DNA of 64,000 bases from Alopecurus myosuroides (GCA_028641055.1 JAPCYS010002934.1:62001-126000); one strand, 5' to 3'; positions 23,807 to 33,957 are shown, numbered from the stretch's first letter. A program made the numbers and translations. Notes: generated by a model not told the origin, from the letters alone.

Positions 23807-24125
23807 CACTAGTAGAAAACAGGGCATTGAGCCAAGCACAATGGAACCGGATGTGATACAAACCGGTTCAAAAGAGTCTGTCCCCTGGGCCCCACCCATG
23901 CAGCAAATGGCCGCAAGGCCTTTAGGACCAGTTTGTAACACAAACGGTCCTAAAGGCCTTGCGGGTCATTTGCTGCAGGGAGGGGGGCCCAGGGGCAGAC
24001 CCTTTAGAACCGGTTTGTATCACAAACCGGTGTTACAGGTTTTCTCATTTTGCAGCTACTGCGGGTCCCGCTGTCATATCCTTTAGAACCGGTTTGTAAC
24101 ACAAACCGGTCCTAAAGCCCTCCCC
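23807..24125. repeat. CACTA left terminal inverted repeat and subterminal palindromes
   Basis: The terminal repeat is 23807-23825. Three to four palindromic units follow (about 23840-23870, 23917-23960, 24000-24035, 24079-24117), each built from CTTTAG(G/A)ACCGG and its inverse around a short loop. In En/Spm such subterminal units bind the TNPA protein; here that is inference. Confidence 0.85.
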
Positions 24126-24464
24126 TAAACCCTACATATATACCACCCCGAGCTCAGCTCCATTTTTTCCAGCTCTAGCTCAACTCCATTTTTGCTCTCT
24201 CCTTCCTCTTGTGAGGTCTAATCCATCCCCATTTTCTCCACCATTTGTCAAGATTGTTGGTACCCATCGGTTCTACGGTTAGCATCAACGTTCCCTCTTC
24301 CGGCATTGCAAGTTTTGCTCGTTTTCTTGCTCATTTCATTTTTGTTGTGCTAGCTAGGTGTTTGATGAAATGCCTAGCTAAGCTAGAATTTGTTATTCAT
24401 TTTGTTATGTATACAAATTGATGCAATTGAGCTCAAAATTAATTATGATTTGTGCTTTTTTTAG
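24126..24464. other. CACTA 5' leader
   Basis: Probable promoter and untranslated leader of the first gene: TACATATATA at about 24132, then pyrimidine-rich sequence. No ORF is supported. Confidence 0.4.
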
Positions 24465-25073
24465 TGTCGCGCGCCTTGTCCCTTCCTCACTACCATCGAT
24501 CGCCCCATCACCGACACAACCTTGGTGAGCCTATTGTTTTTATTTACCAAAACAAATTTTGATTTGTATGATTTACGTATTTACTTGTATATAATTTTCT
24601 AGAGCCATGGTTTTGATATCCGTCCCCGTTGGCCTCGTCCAGTCTATGATTCGGATGTGGTATATTATCTTTTTTCACTACATATTTTCATTTCCTGATT
24701 ATACGACAATTACTTACGCCGACCAACTTGACATAGATATTTTTATATAGGAGGTAGTGGAACCGGAAATGCCAATCGACCCTATTGTTGAGAAGTTATA
24801 CTTAGTTGAACAAGAAATATTGGCTTGAAAGAAAGATTGAAAAAAACTGAAGAAAGGTTGGAAAAAACTGAAAGAGAGAAGATGACCTTGGAAAAGGTTC
24901 TTGCCGGTGTCGTCGATAGTCACAAGAGCGAGATGGACGCAATGCGCCTGAAGATTAGAAAGATTAGGAAATATGCAATTAGTAAAGAGGCTTGGTATCA
25001 TTATGTCGTCGGGTCAATTGTTACCTTTGTTGCGATTTTGATCGCATTTGTTGTTGTTTTTAAAATGCATTAA
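24465..25073 (+). pseudogene. Small coiled-coil, single-pass membrane protein gene of the CACTA element
   Basis: Probable exons are about 24465-24522, 24601-24658 (ending PVYDSDV before a GT) and 24751-25073. The last encodes an acidic start (EVVEPEMPIDPIVEKLYLVEQ), a heptad-like K/E coiled coil (LKERLKKTEERLEK) and a basic stretch (MRLKIRKIRKYAISKE). A hydrophobic C-terminal segment (VVGSIVTFVAILIAFVVV) followed by FKMH ends it. A one-base frameshift at about 24824 breaks the frame. From memory, related sequences are common beside grass CACTA transposases, but I know no assigned function. Confidence 0.55.
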
Positions 25074-25237
25074 TTAGAGAGAGTTTTTATGGATGGTTTC
25101 AGTGTGTATTTTTCTGAGAACTATATATGTATGGTCACTATACGCTAGTTTGGTATTAACGTGTGATGAACTTTTTGTATTAATTAATTAATTTAGTCAT
25201 GATGATTTAGCATAATGGTTGTTGATAAATTTATATA

Positions 25238-28200
25238 ATGCAGATGAACCGGCAATGGATGTACAGTGATCGACGTCGTCCCGAATTCCTTAATGGCATG
25301 CATAGTTTTCTCAATGTGGCTGAGAAAAACAGGCAGAATGGATTTATTTTTTGTCCATGTAAAAAATGCCAGAATAAGAGGAATTTCCCTAGCTCAAGAA
25401 CCATACACACCCACCTGTTGCAAGAAGGCTTCATGCCCAGTTATTTTTGTTGGACCAAGCACGGAGAAAGAGGGGTTATAATGGAAGACAATGAAGAAGA
25501 AGAGGATAATGATAATTATCCTATGTTCGATGAACACGGTGATACTGAAATGGGGGAAGACGAGCCTGAACTTGAGGACATTGTTGATGAGTCTGATGAT
25601 GATCTTCGTCAGGTCATTCGTGAAGAACAGATAAACTGCGCAAGTGAAAACGAGAGGTTGAAGTTGGAGCGCATGTTAGAAGACCACAAAAAATTGTTGT
25701 ACCCAACTTGCGAAGATGGCCAGAAAAAACTGGGCACCACCCTTGAATTGCTGCAATGGAAGGCAGAGAATGGATTATCTGACAAGGGATTTGAAAACCT
25801 GCTGAAAATAATGAAGAAGATGCTTCCAAGAAATAACGTGCTGCCCTGCAGTACATACGAAGCAAAGAAGGTTGTCTGCCCTCTAGGATTGGAAGTGCAT
25901 AAGATACATGCATGCATCAATGACTGCATCCTCTACCGCGGCCAGCACGAGAATTTAAATGCCTGCTCGGTATGCGGTGCATTTCGGTATAAGATCAGGC
26001 GAGATGACCCTGGTGATGTTGAGGGCGACGATCGCCCCAGGAAGAGGGTTCCTGCCAAGGTGATGTGGCATGCTCCTATAATACCACGGTTGAAACGTTT
26101 GTTCCGAAACAAAGAGCATGCCAAGTTGTTGCGATGGCACAAAGAAGACCGTAAGGAAGACGATATGCTGAGACACCCCGCTGATGGGTCGCAGTGGAGA
26201 AACATCGACGATAAGTACGAGGACTTTGCACATGACGCAAGAAACTTAAGGTTTGGTCTGAGTACAGATGGCCTGAATCCATTTGGGGAGCAGAGTAGCA
26301 GTCATAGCACCTGGCCCGTGACTCTATGTATCTATAACCTTCCTCCTTGGTTATGCATGAAGCGTAAGTTCATTATGATGCCAGTGCTTATCCCAGGCCC
26401 GTCGCAACCCGGCAACAACATTGATGTGTACCTGAGGCCACTGGTTGATGAACTTTTAGAGTTGTGGGCTGACGAAGGTGTACGTGTGTGGGACGAGTAC
26501 AAACAAGAGGAATTTGACCTACGAGGGTTGCTGTTTGTTACCATCAATGATTGGCCCGCTCTTAGTAACATCTCAGGACAGTCAAACAAGGGATACAGCG
26601 CATGCACACACTGTTTAGGCGAGACAGAAAGTATACATATAGGCAAGAATGTGTACCCGGGCATCGTCGATTTCTTCCAGACAGGCATCCCGTAAGAAAG
26701 AAAGGAAAGCATTTCAAAGGCGAGGCAGATACACGGAGGAAGCCAACCCTCCCTAAAGGTACTGATATATATGACATGGTCAAAGATATAAAAGTAATCT
26801 TTGGAAAGGGTCCTGGCGCACAATCTGTTCCAAATGACGCCGACAACCACGTAGCCATGTGGAAGAAGAAATCTATATTCTGGGAACTACCCTATTGGAA
26901 ATTCCTAGAGGTTCGCTCTGCGATCGACGTGATGCACGTGACGAAAAATATTTGCGTGAACCTGCTAAACTTATTGGGCGTGCATGGGAAGAAGTCGAGA
27001 GATACACCAAAAGCACGGCTGCACCACCAACGTATGCACGAACGAGACGACCTGATGAATCCAGAGAATTTCAAAGGTCCTGCCAGCTACGCTCTTACCA
27101 AGGAAGAGAAGGAGATCTTTTTCCAAGTCCTGAGTAGTATCAAGGTCCCGTCTGGCTACTCGTCGAACATAAAAGGAATACTAAACCTGGAAGAGAAAAA
27201 GTTCCAAAACCTTAAGTCTCATGACTGCCACGTGATCATGACCCAGTTACTTCCGATTGCATTGAGGGGGCTTCTGCCAGAAAACGTGCGAGTACCCATT
27301 GTGAAGCTATGTGCATTCCTCAACGCAATTTCTCAGAAGGCAATCGATCCAGCAACTCTACCAAGTTTACAGAAGGACGTGGTCCAATGTCTTGTCAGCT
27401 TCGAGTTGGTGTTCCCACCAACCTTTTTCAATATTATGACGCACCTCATAGTTCACCTAGTCCAAGAGATTTCCGTTCTCGGTCCTGTATTCTTACACAA
27501 TATGTTCCCCTTTGAGAGGTTCATGGGAGTCTTGAAGAATTATGTTAGAAACCGTGCTAGACCAGAAGGAAGCATGGTCAAGGGCTATGGAAAAGAGGAG
27601 GTCATTGAATTTTGTGTTGACTTTATTCCTGACCTGAACCTGATCGGGGTTCCTCAGTCGCGCCATGAGGGGAGACTGCGTGGAAAAGGCACGCTAGGAA
27701 AGAAATCAACAACATGTATGGACGAGCAATCTTTCAGTCAAGAACACTACACAGTTCTAGTTAATTCCAGCTTGGCGGCTCCATATCCAGGAACACACGG
27801 ATATTTTACGCTCGGAATATCCGGAGCAACCTGAAGATTTCATTGCTAAAGAACACGCGAAGACTTTCGGAGGTTGGTTGCAAAGACGTCTGATTAATGA
27901 CAACATTGTTGAAGATGAGCTATACTTGTTGGCCAAGCAACCATCTTCGACTGTATTGACCTTTAAAGGGTACGAGATAAATGGTAACATATTTTACACG
28001 GCAGAACAAGATAAAAAGAGCACCAACCAAAACAGTGGCGTCCGGTTTGATGCAAAAGACGACAACGGGCAAAGGGTCACATACTATGGTTACATAGAGC
28101 AGATATGGGAACTTGACTACGGACCTTCCTTTAAGGTCCCTTTGTTCTGGTGCAAATGGTTCAACCTGTCAGGCGTGAAGGTAGACCCGAAGTACGGAAT

Positions 28201-28558
28201 GACAACAGTGGATCAGAAGAATCTTGGGTACGGCAATGATCAATTCGTCCTAGCCAATGATGTGGCTCAGGTTTTCTATGTGAAGGACATGTCTAGCAGA
28301 CCGAGAAAAACAAAAGATAAGGAAACGAATACATCAGACGATGAGCCAAGGCGCCACATAGTTCTTTCAGGGAAAAGAAACATCGTGGGAGTCGAGGACA
28401 AGACAGACATGTCAGAAGATTACATTAAATTTGATGAAATTCCTCCCTTCAAAGTCAAAGATGATCCTAGCATTCAGTTAAATGATGAAGATGTTCCATG
28501 GTTACGGCGCAATAAGAAGAAAGGCAAGAAGAAAAATAGAAACGGATCGTCCCTTTAG
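25238..28558 (+). pseudogene. Tnp2/En-Spm-type CACTA transposase, frameshifted
   Basis: ATG 25238. Part 1 (to 26695) begins with a transposase-associated Cys-containing domain (RQWMYSDRRRPEFLNGMHSF, FCPCKKCQN). An acidic linker and the Transposase_21 (Tnp2) core follow (NACSVCGAFRYK, KRLFRNKEHAKLLRWH, FGLSTDGLNPFG, SGQSNKGYSACTHCLGE). Part 2 (to 27834) continues the core (AIDVMHVTKNICVNLL) and a DUF4218-like region (FFNIMTHLIVHLVQEI, MFPFERFMGVLK). Part 3 (27878-28558) is DUF4216-like (YYGYIEQIWELDYGPSFKVP) with a basic tail. A one-base deletion near 26657 and a shift near 27790 break it. The enzyme would cut at the CACTA ends. Confidence 0.88.
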
Positions 28559-28800
28559 TACCGGTTGGGGACACCAACCGGGACTAAATGGGTTAGGGTT
28601 TCGTTTGGACCAATCAGATAGAATCACACGGATCGTGTGTTTGTTTCAACCGCTTGTGAGTCGTTGGATCCGGGGTGTGTTTCTTTCCAGTTGTTGTGAG
28701 CCGTTCGATCAGGGCTACGGTGTGTTTCTTTCGAGCTGTTGTGAGCCGTTGGATGAGATGTTTCTTAACCGTTGGATCAAAACCCTAGCTCAACACTTTG
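28410..28800 (+). repeat. Transposase 3' end, original copy of a duplicated segment
   Basis: The last codons of the transposase plus about 240 bp of flank recur almost unchanged at 29879-30270. Confidence 0.85.
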
Positions 28801-28849
28801 TGAGCCAGAGGACCCTATATATAGCCCAGCTTCATACACCGTTCAGTTC

Positions 28850-29290
28850 ATCTCCCAAATACAAAACATCTGGATTCGCCAGCATACGCCCCGCTGTGCA
28901 TTTGGTATGCATATATGCACTCAGTAGCCACTGCGGGGTTGTATACTGGCGATACCGTTTGTTTTGTTCTACACCCTCCTTTAAGGTTTGATACATCATA
29001 TACTCAGTTCATCGAGCAAATACAAAACATCCGGATTCGCCATCATACGTCCGGCCGTGCATTTGGTATGCATATATGCACCCAGTAGCCACGGTCGGGC
29101 TGTATGATGGCGATACCGTCTGTTTTGTTCCACACCCCCCTTAAGGTTTGATACATCATATATTCAGTTCATCGAGCAAATACAAAACATCCGGATTCGC
29201 CATCATACGTCCAGCCGTGCATTTGGTATGCATATATGCACCCAGTAGCCACGGTTGGGCTGTATGATGGCGATACCGTTTGTTTTGTTC
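28850..29290. repeat. Three tandem repeats, each with an imperfect hairpin
   Basis: Units of roughly 145-155 bp begin near 28850, 29000 and 29165 at CAAATACAAAACATC. Each contains an inverted repeat whose arms read about CGCCATCATACG and its inverse around a 30-bp loop with TGCATATATGCA. The second and third copies are nearly identical; the first has matching changes in both arms. A truncated fourth copy, with the 3' arm only, is at 30285-30370. Confidence 0.8.
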
Positions 29291-29748
29291 TACCCCCCTT
29301 TGGAAACAGAAAGAAGAAGAAAAAGAAATGTGCGCCCCCTGTACAGGCCTTTAGGACCGGTTGCCGTTAACAACCGGTGCTAAAGACCCTTTAGCACCGG
29401 TTGTTAACCGCAACCGGTACCAAGAAAGGCAAGAGTAAGATTGTGACGACCGGTTGTCACAGAGGCAGACAGAAGAAGTCACGGTATGGCAGTCACGTAT
29501 TCAACATCAACCAAGAAGGCAAGCGTAAGATTGTGACGAAAGGTTGACAGAGGGAAATACTCGCGATATATGTATGTACTTTTTAAAGTGAGAAACAAGT
29601 ACCAGCGGGCTAGTATACCAATCGCTAAATCAATCTACATGTATGGTATCTCGCTAAATTAATCTATATATATGTATCCACGATATATATGCTCGATGTA
29701 TCACTTGCGCTCTCACTTCTCGTTGCCTTACTCATTACCCACCCTAAC

Positions 29749-29877
29749 TTACCACAGGCGCATAGACCGCAATATGCGCCTGGGGTAACATTACCGCAGG
29801 CGCACAGACAAAATATGCGCCTGGGCTAAGATCTATACCACAGGCGCATACTTTGTAATATGCGCCTGGGGTAAGTT
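29749..29877. repeat. Cluster of three short palindromes (CAGGCGCA type), left
   Basis: Three units of the form TACC(A/G)CAGGCGCA - spacer - TGCGCCTGGG(G/C)TAA. It is flanked on the left by a segment starting CAATCGCTAAATCAATC (from 29617) that also precedes the right cluster at 31357. Confidence 0.85.
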
Positions 29878-29878
29878 A

Positions 29879-30270
29879 TCAGATTACATTAAATTTGATG
29901 AAATTCCTCCCTTCAAAGTCAAAGATGATCCTAGCATTCAGTTAAATGATGAAGATGTTCCATGGTTACGGCGCAATCAGAAGAAAGGCAAGAAGAAAAT
30001 AGAAACGGATCGTCCCTTTAGTACCGGTTGGGGACACCAACCGGGACTAAATGGGTTAGGGTTTCGTTTGGACCAATCAGATAGAATCACACGGATCGTG
30101 TGTTTGTTTCAACCGCTTGTGAGTCGTTGGATCCGGGGTGTGTTTCTTTCCAGCTGTTGTGAGCCGTTCGATCAGGGCTACGGTGTGTTTCTTTCGAACT
30201 GTTGTGAGCCGTTGGATGAGATGTTTCTTAACCGTTGGATCAAACCCTAGCTCAACACTTTGTGAGCCAG
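29879..30270 (+). repeat. Second copy of the transposase 3' end
   Basis: Matches 28410-28800, including the last transposase codons, the ACCGGTT palindrome and the GTGAGCCGTT(G/C)GAT phrases. It places the AP2-like cargo directly behind a duplicated transposase tail. Confidence 0.85.
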
Positions 30271-30524
30271 AGGACCCTATATATGCACCCAGTAGCCACG
30301 GTCGGGCTGTATGATGGCGATACCGTCTGTTTTGTTCCACACCCCCCTTAAGGTTTGATACATCATATACTCAGTGCATTTGTTCTACACCCCCCTTTAA
30401 CACATCCATCTATGTTATGGTGGCGCGTGGCACGGGAGTTGTGACGCGTGGCCTGGAGGGCGCGGTATAAACTGTCGCGCCTCGAGCGCTTCTTCTTCAT
30501 CCTCTGCACCGTCGCGCTTCCACC

Positions 30525-31173
30525 ATGCCTCCGAGGAGGAACAGCACCACCGGTTTCCGCGGCGTCCGAGCACGCAGAACGGAATGTTCAGCGCAGATAT
30601 CCGCTGGGAGGATGACCGCATCCCCCTCGGCACCTTTGCGACGGCGGCAGAGGCAGCCCGCGCCTGGGACGCGGCGGCCTGGCGCCTCAACCGCCCGCGG
30701 TCGCTGATGAACTTCAACGACTGCCACACAGTCTGGGAAGCGGAGGCCACGGCGACGAAGCCACAGATCATCACTGCCGCCGACCACCTCCACCTCCGCC
30801 ACCGCGCGTTTCAGGGCCTAGTCGACGCCAGGGAAGACCGCGTCGTCCGCGAGTATTACCGGAACAACCCGGGGGAGGAGAGCGCCGACGAGGAGCTCTG
30901 GCAGACCCGCGCGGCTCAGCGGGCGGAGCGCCGCCTCGAACGCCACCTCGCGTTAGATGCGGCTCGGGAGGCGAGGACGAAGGCGCTGCAAGAGCTTCGT
31001 CGGGCCGACCACGCCGGCGAAGTCTGGGCCTCCGACGATCCGAGGTGGGGGCCTATCTCGGACATACCATCATGCACCTCCGATGATGACGAGGAGGTCA
31101 CCGACGAGTTCGGCGACGATGATGACCGGAGGAGGTCACCGACGAGTTCCCCGACGACGACGGCGAGGAGTAG
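30525..31173 (+). pseudogene. AP2/ERF-domain gene fragment captured in the CACTA element
   Basis: ATG 30525 opens MPPRRNSTTGFRGVRAR, the N-terminal strand of an AP2 DNA-binding domain. After a one-base frameshift near 30574 the domain continues in another frame: ADIRWEDDRIPLGTFATAA, EAARAWDAAAWRLNRP and SLMNFND. The AA-AWDAAAW helix and the GTF turn are the family signature. The remaining ~150 codons are Arg/Glu-rich with an acidic end. A short tandem duplication near 31096-31155 shifts the frame again before TAG 31171. GC content is far above the flanks, as for a grass gene exon. ERF proteins regulate transcription; this copy cannot encode a continuous one. Confidence 0.75.
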
Positions 31174-31714
31174 TGTTCGTCTGTTTTCTCTTTTTAATAA
31201 AAGAATTTGTATTCCCGCGACACTGCGGCAATCGCTAAATCAATCTACATGTATTGTATCTCGCTAAATCTATATATATGTATCCACGATATATATGCTC
31301 GATGTATCACTTGCGCTCTCACTTTTCCTTGCCTTACTCATAACCCACCCTAACTTACCACAGGCGCATAAACAGCAAAATGCGCCTAGGGTAACTTTAC
31401 CGCAGGCGCACAGTCAAGAAATGCGCCTGGGATAAGAGCTTTACCGCAGGCGCATGTTGTGTACGGTGCGCCTGGGGTAAGTGATCACATATACAGAAAC
31501 AGTAGTTTTTCTGTTTTGTTTTCTTGATGTGTTTTTGTTTGTTTCTTTTGAAATGTGTGTTTGACATAATATAGAAATAGTATAGCTAGGAATTAATATA
31601 GAAATAATATCCATTACATAATAATATATACATTACATGATAATATATACATTACATACTAATATATCCATTACATGCATATATCGAACACAAGATGCGG
31701 TACACAAACAACAT
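31174..31714. other. Spacer with right CAGGCGCA palindrome cluster
   Basis: The segment from 31229 repeats 29617-29880 (CGCTAAATCAATCTACATG, then three palindromes). After 31490 it is AT-rich, with four ATTACAT-containing repeats at 31610-31676. No gene. Confidence 0.65.
31357..31482. repeat. Cluster of three short palindromes (CAGGCGCA type), right
   Basis: Three units like those at 29749-29877, with small changes in loops and stems. Together the two clusters bracket the duplicated transposase tail and the AP2-like fragment. Confidence 0.85.
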
Positions 31715-32426
31715 CTATGGATCCGTCGAGTAGAAGCGGAACAACTCGTAGGAGACGTATGCATCTATGGCTGCATACTTGATGTTGGTCCAGTCAGTGG
31801 GTTCTTCTCCCATAACCAGTGATTCTTCGAGGGGAAATCAGTCTTCATGGTTTCGTAGCCCTCGTGGATGAAGTCAGTTGCCATGAGAGCCATCCCGGTC
31901 TTCGGCCTATTCAAATCAGCAAAATGGATAAGATCCTGAAGATCAATGTAGTGATCTTCAGGTATCACAATACCCAAGCGCATCAACTTCGGACGGTCTT
32001 GCGTGTTGTCAACGCTGCAAAAGTCATACCCCTTGTTGACAAGAAAATCAACAAGTGCCGGAGAATGCTTTGAACTACTGCAACAACAAAAATTTGATAC
32101 GTGTACGTGTTAGATATATTGCAACACATGTATTCTTCACATGCAACAAACAAATCGAAGATGCAAGATTGTACGTGTGCGTTACCTTGACCATTGGAAG
32201 ACCAAAACGGCCTCCTTGAATGCAATCTGGATGACTGCAACATTCCGTTTATCCGCCGTATATTCTAAATCAAGCCCGAAAAACCGGTGTTCTTCGGGAG
32301 AGGAGAAATACAGATCGGTCAAATACCCAAGAGCACCGGGGAGCTCCTCGCAATTGTTGGTGTAGAACACGTCGAGACTTTTGCCGCATGGTGTGGCCAC
32401 ATCATATCTCTTAGAAACTTCAGCCA
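31715..32426 (-). pseudogene. 3'-5' exonuclease (WRN/DEDD-like) gene fragment captured in the CACTA element
   Basis: The minus-strand start ATG at 32426 gives MAEVSKRYDVATPCG. Exon 1 ends near 32186 with a GT donor and carries FFGLDLEYTADK, the exonuclease motif I D-x-E, followed by VAVIQIAF. Exon 2 begins near 32075 and encodes VDFLVNKGYDFCSVDN, LMRLGIVIPEDHYIDLQDL and WLWEKNPL. The last motif (IDAYVSYELFRFY) is in a different frame, so a frameshift lies near 31790-31800. The splice join is also out of frame as I read it. The domain resembles DNA_pol_A_exo1. It runs opposite to the transposase genes. Confidence 0.72.
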
Positions 32427-32635
32427 TGGTGCTTAGTGGAGGAAGATCAAGAGAGGAAGAAGAAAAGACAGAGGAAGAAGAGAAGAAACAGCGACTCGCG
32501 ATCGGGCCGGTGCGCACTGTAGCAATAAAACTGCCGCGCGCGGGAGGCGGGCAGTTTGTACTAAGACCTTTAGCACCGGTTGCTAACACAAACCGGTGAT
32601 AAAGGCCTGTAGTGGGCGCGCAGTCTGGGTGTGGC

Positions 32636-32738
32636 CCCAACTACAGGCCTTTAGCACCGGTTTGTGTTAGCAACCGGTGCTAAAGACCCTTTAGCACCGG
32701 TTGTTAACACAAACCGGTGCTAAAGGCCTGTAGTTGGG
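32636..32738. repeat. Near-perfect palindrome, two 50-bp arms
   Basis: Left arm 32636-32685 and right arm 32689-32738 are inverse copies with a single mismatch and a 3-base loop. They are built from two CTTTAGCACCGG units per arm, the same motif as the CACTA ends. Confidence 0.92.
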
Positions 32739-33104
32739 ATATATCTCTAGGACTTCTGAAAATTTGGCTCATTTCCCTTCGCGCGTCTTCTCCTATACCA
32801 CGTACGGCGAAGCCCTGCTCCGGCGCCGCGCCTCCATCCGCCTCGCCTCCGTCCGCCGCGCCTCCGTCTGCCTCGCCTCCGTCCGCCGCGCCTCCGTCCG
32901 CTCTCTGTCTCCGTCGCCGTCGATCCCCCGCGCGGCCCCGCGTCCGTCGCGCCTCCGCGGTCGCCGTCCGCCTCCGTCGCGCCGTCGCCGTCCGCCTCCG
33001 TCGCGCCTCCGTCTCGCCTCCGCCTCCGCCGCCCCGCCTCTCGCCCCTCGATCGCCGTCGCCGGCCTAGCTAGGTAAGTTTTATTTCGGTTTTTTTCAAT
33101 TTTG

Positions 33105-33345
33105 TTTTAGTGTTAGAATTTTTAGAGTTAGTGTTAGTGTTTAGTGTTAGAAATTTTTAGAGTTAGTGTTAGATTGTTTTTAGAGTTAGTGTTAGTGTTA
33201 GAAATTTTTAGATTTAGTGTTAGATTTTTTTAGAGTTATTAGTGTTAGTGTTAGAAATTTTTAGAGTTAGTGTTAGATTTTTTTAGTGCTTTATTTTGTT
33301 TTTACAATTTTGTTTAGTGTTAGAATTTTTGTGTTAGAATGTTGT
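33105..33345. repeat. AT-rich tandem array of GTTAGTGTTAGA-like units
   Basis: About eight degenerate units of 20-40 bp built from TTAGAGTTAGTGTTAG. Low complexity, no gene. Confidence 0.8.
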
Positions 33346-33566
33346 GTTAGAAAATTTCACTAAGTTAGTGTTAGAAATTTCAGAAAGTTAGAATATATAT
33401 AATTTCAGTAAGTTAAAATTTTTCACTAAGTTACCATATTGTTCCTGTTTAACTTTCATCTTATTTCTGTTATATTCTCAATTTACTATTTTTTACTAAG
33501 TTAGAAACACTAAGGTATTTTACTTAATTATGGAATATTTACTTAGTCCGGGCAGGTTTTTAGTTC

Positions 33567-33957
33567 ATGTCTTTGTTGGACCCGCCGGGGGATGTCCGGG
33601 ACTGGGCCCCGCCAGGCTGGCATTGGGAGCTCCTTAGTACCGGGGCACGCGGCTTGGTGAGAAATCCGGGTGACGTGGTCGACCCGGATATTCTTTGGTG
33701 GCCATCGCGTGGGCCACGCTCGGTGCGGGAGAGCCGGCCCCTGAGGAGGTGGTACAACAGCGTATCAGGGAGGAGGACGAGCACGTCCGTCGCTACATGT
33801 ACTTGCTCGATAGGCAGTATAGGCAGTATAGCAGCAGTTGGTCGATTATTAGGAGGGTTCCTTACCACGTGAGCTATGACCCTATGAGGGTTCCTTATCT
33901 ATGGATGCGTAGCACCCGTGACTCAGCACCCCGCGGCTTAGGACCCGGTCGGAGTTA
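33567..33957 (+). pseudogene. Unknown CACTA-associated ORF, frameshifted
   Basis: The first frame reads MSLLDPPGDVRDWAPPGWHW, RNPGDVVDPDILWWPSRGP. Near 33720 the protein-like sequence moves to another frame (APEEVVQQRIREEDEHVRRY, then YLLDRQYRQY, then DPMRVPYLWMRS) and ends at 33957. Both halves have strong protein character (W/P-rich, then an acidic/basic helix). I do not recognise a family with certainty. It may be an upstream exon of the TNPA-like gene that begins 240 bp further on. Confidence 0.4.

Larger units (their letters stand above)
28559..30416. other. Repeat-rich region downstream of the transposase
   Basis: No gene. It holds two ACCGGTT palindromes (28548-28590 and 30013-30052), three hairpin-bearing tandem repeats (28850-29290), a palindrome pair (29345-29425), three CAGGCGCA palindromes (29749-29877) and a second copy of the transposase 3' end (29879-30270). 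Confidence 0.75.
32427..33566. other. Palindrome, GC-rich repeat and TTAGTG repeat region
   Basis: It contains a palindrome pair near 32566-32608, the 50-bp-arm palindrome 32636-32738, a GC-rich stretch of CGCCTCCGTC units (32815-33069) and an AT-rich array of GTTAGTGTTAGA units (33105-33345). Long frames across the GC-rich stretch reflect composition, not a gene. Confidence 0.65.

Noticed and set aside
28482..28991. Frame with RIVCLFQPLVSRWIRG repeated at 30068-30250
   Set aside because: A shadow of the duplicated transposase tail and hairpin repeats. No coding signal.
28850..29290. microRNA precursor cluster
   Set aside because: Hairpins exist but arms are short, the loop is palindromic and there is no expression evidence. 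Kept only as a structural observation.
30525..31173. Functional host ERF gene
   Set aside because: It lies inside a bounded transposon, is frameshifted within the AP2 domain and sits among duplicated transposon sequence.
32717..33073. Ser/Pro/Arg-rich frames over the CGCCTCCGTC repeats
   Set aside because: Open in several frames because of GC-rich repeats; no domain or conserved start.
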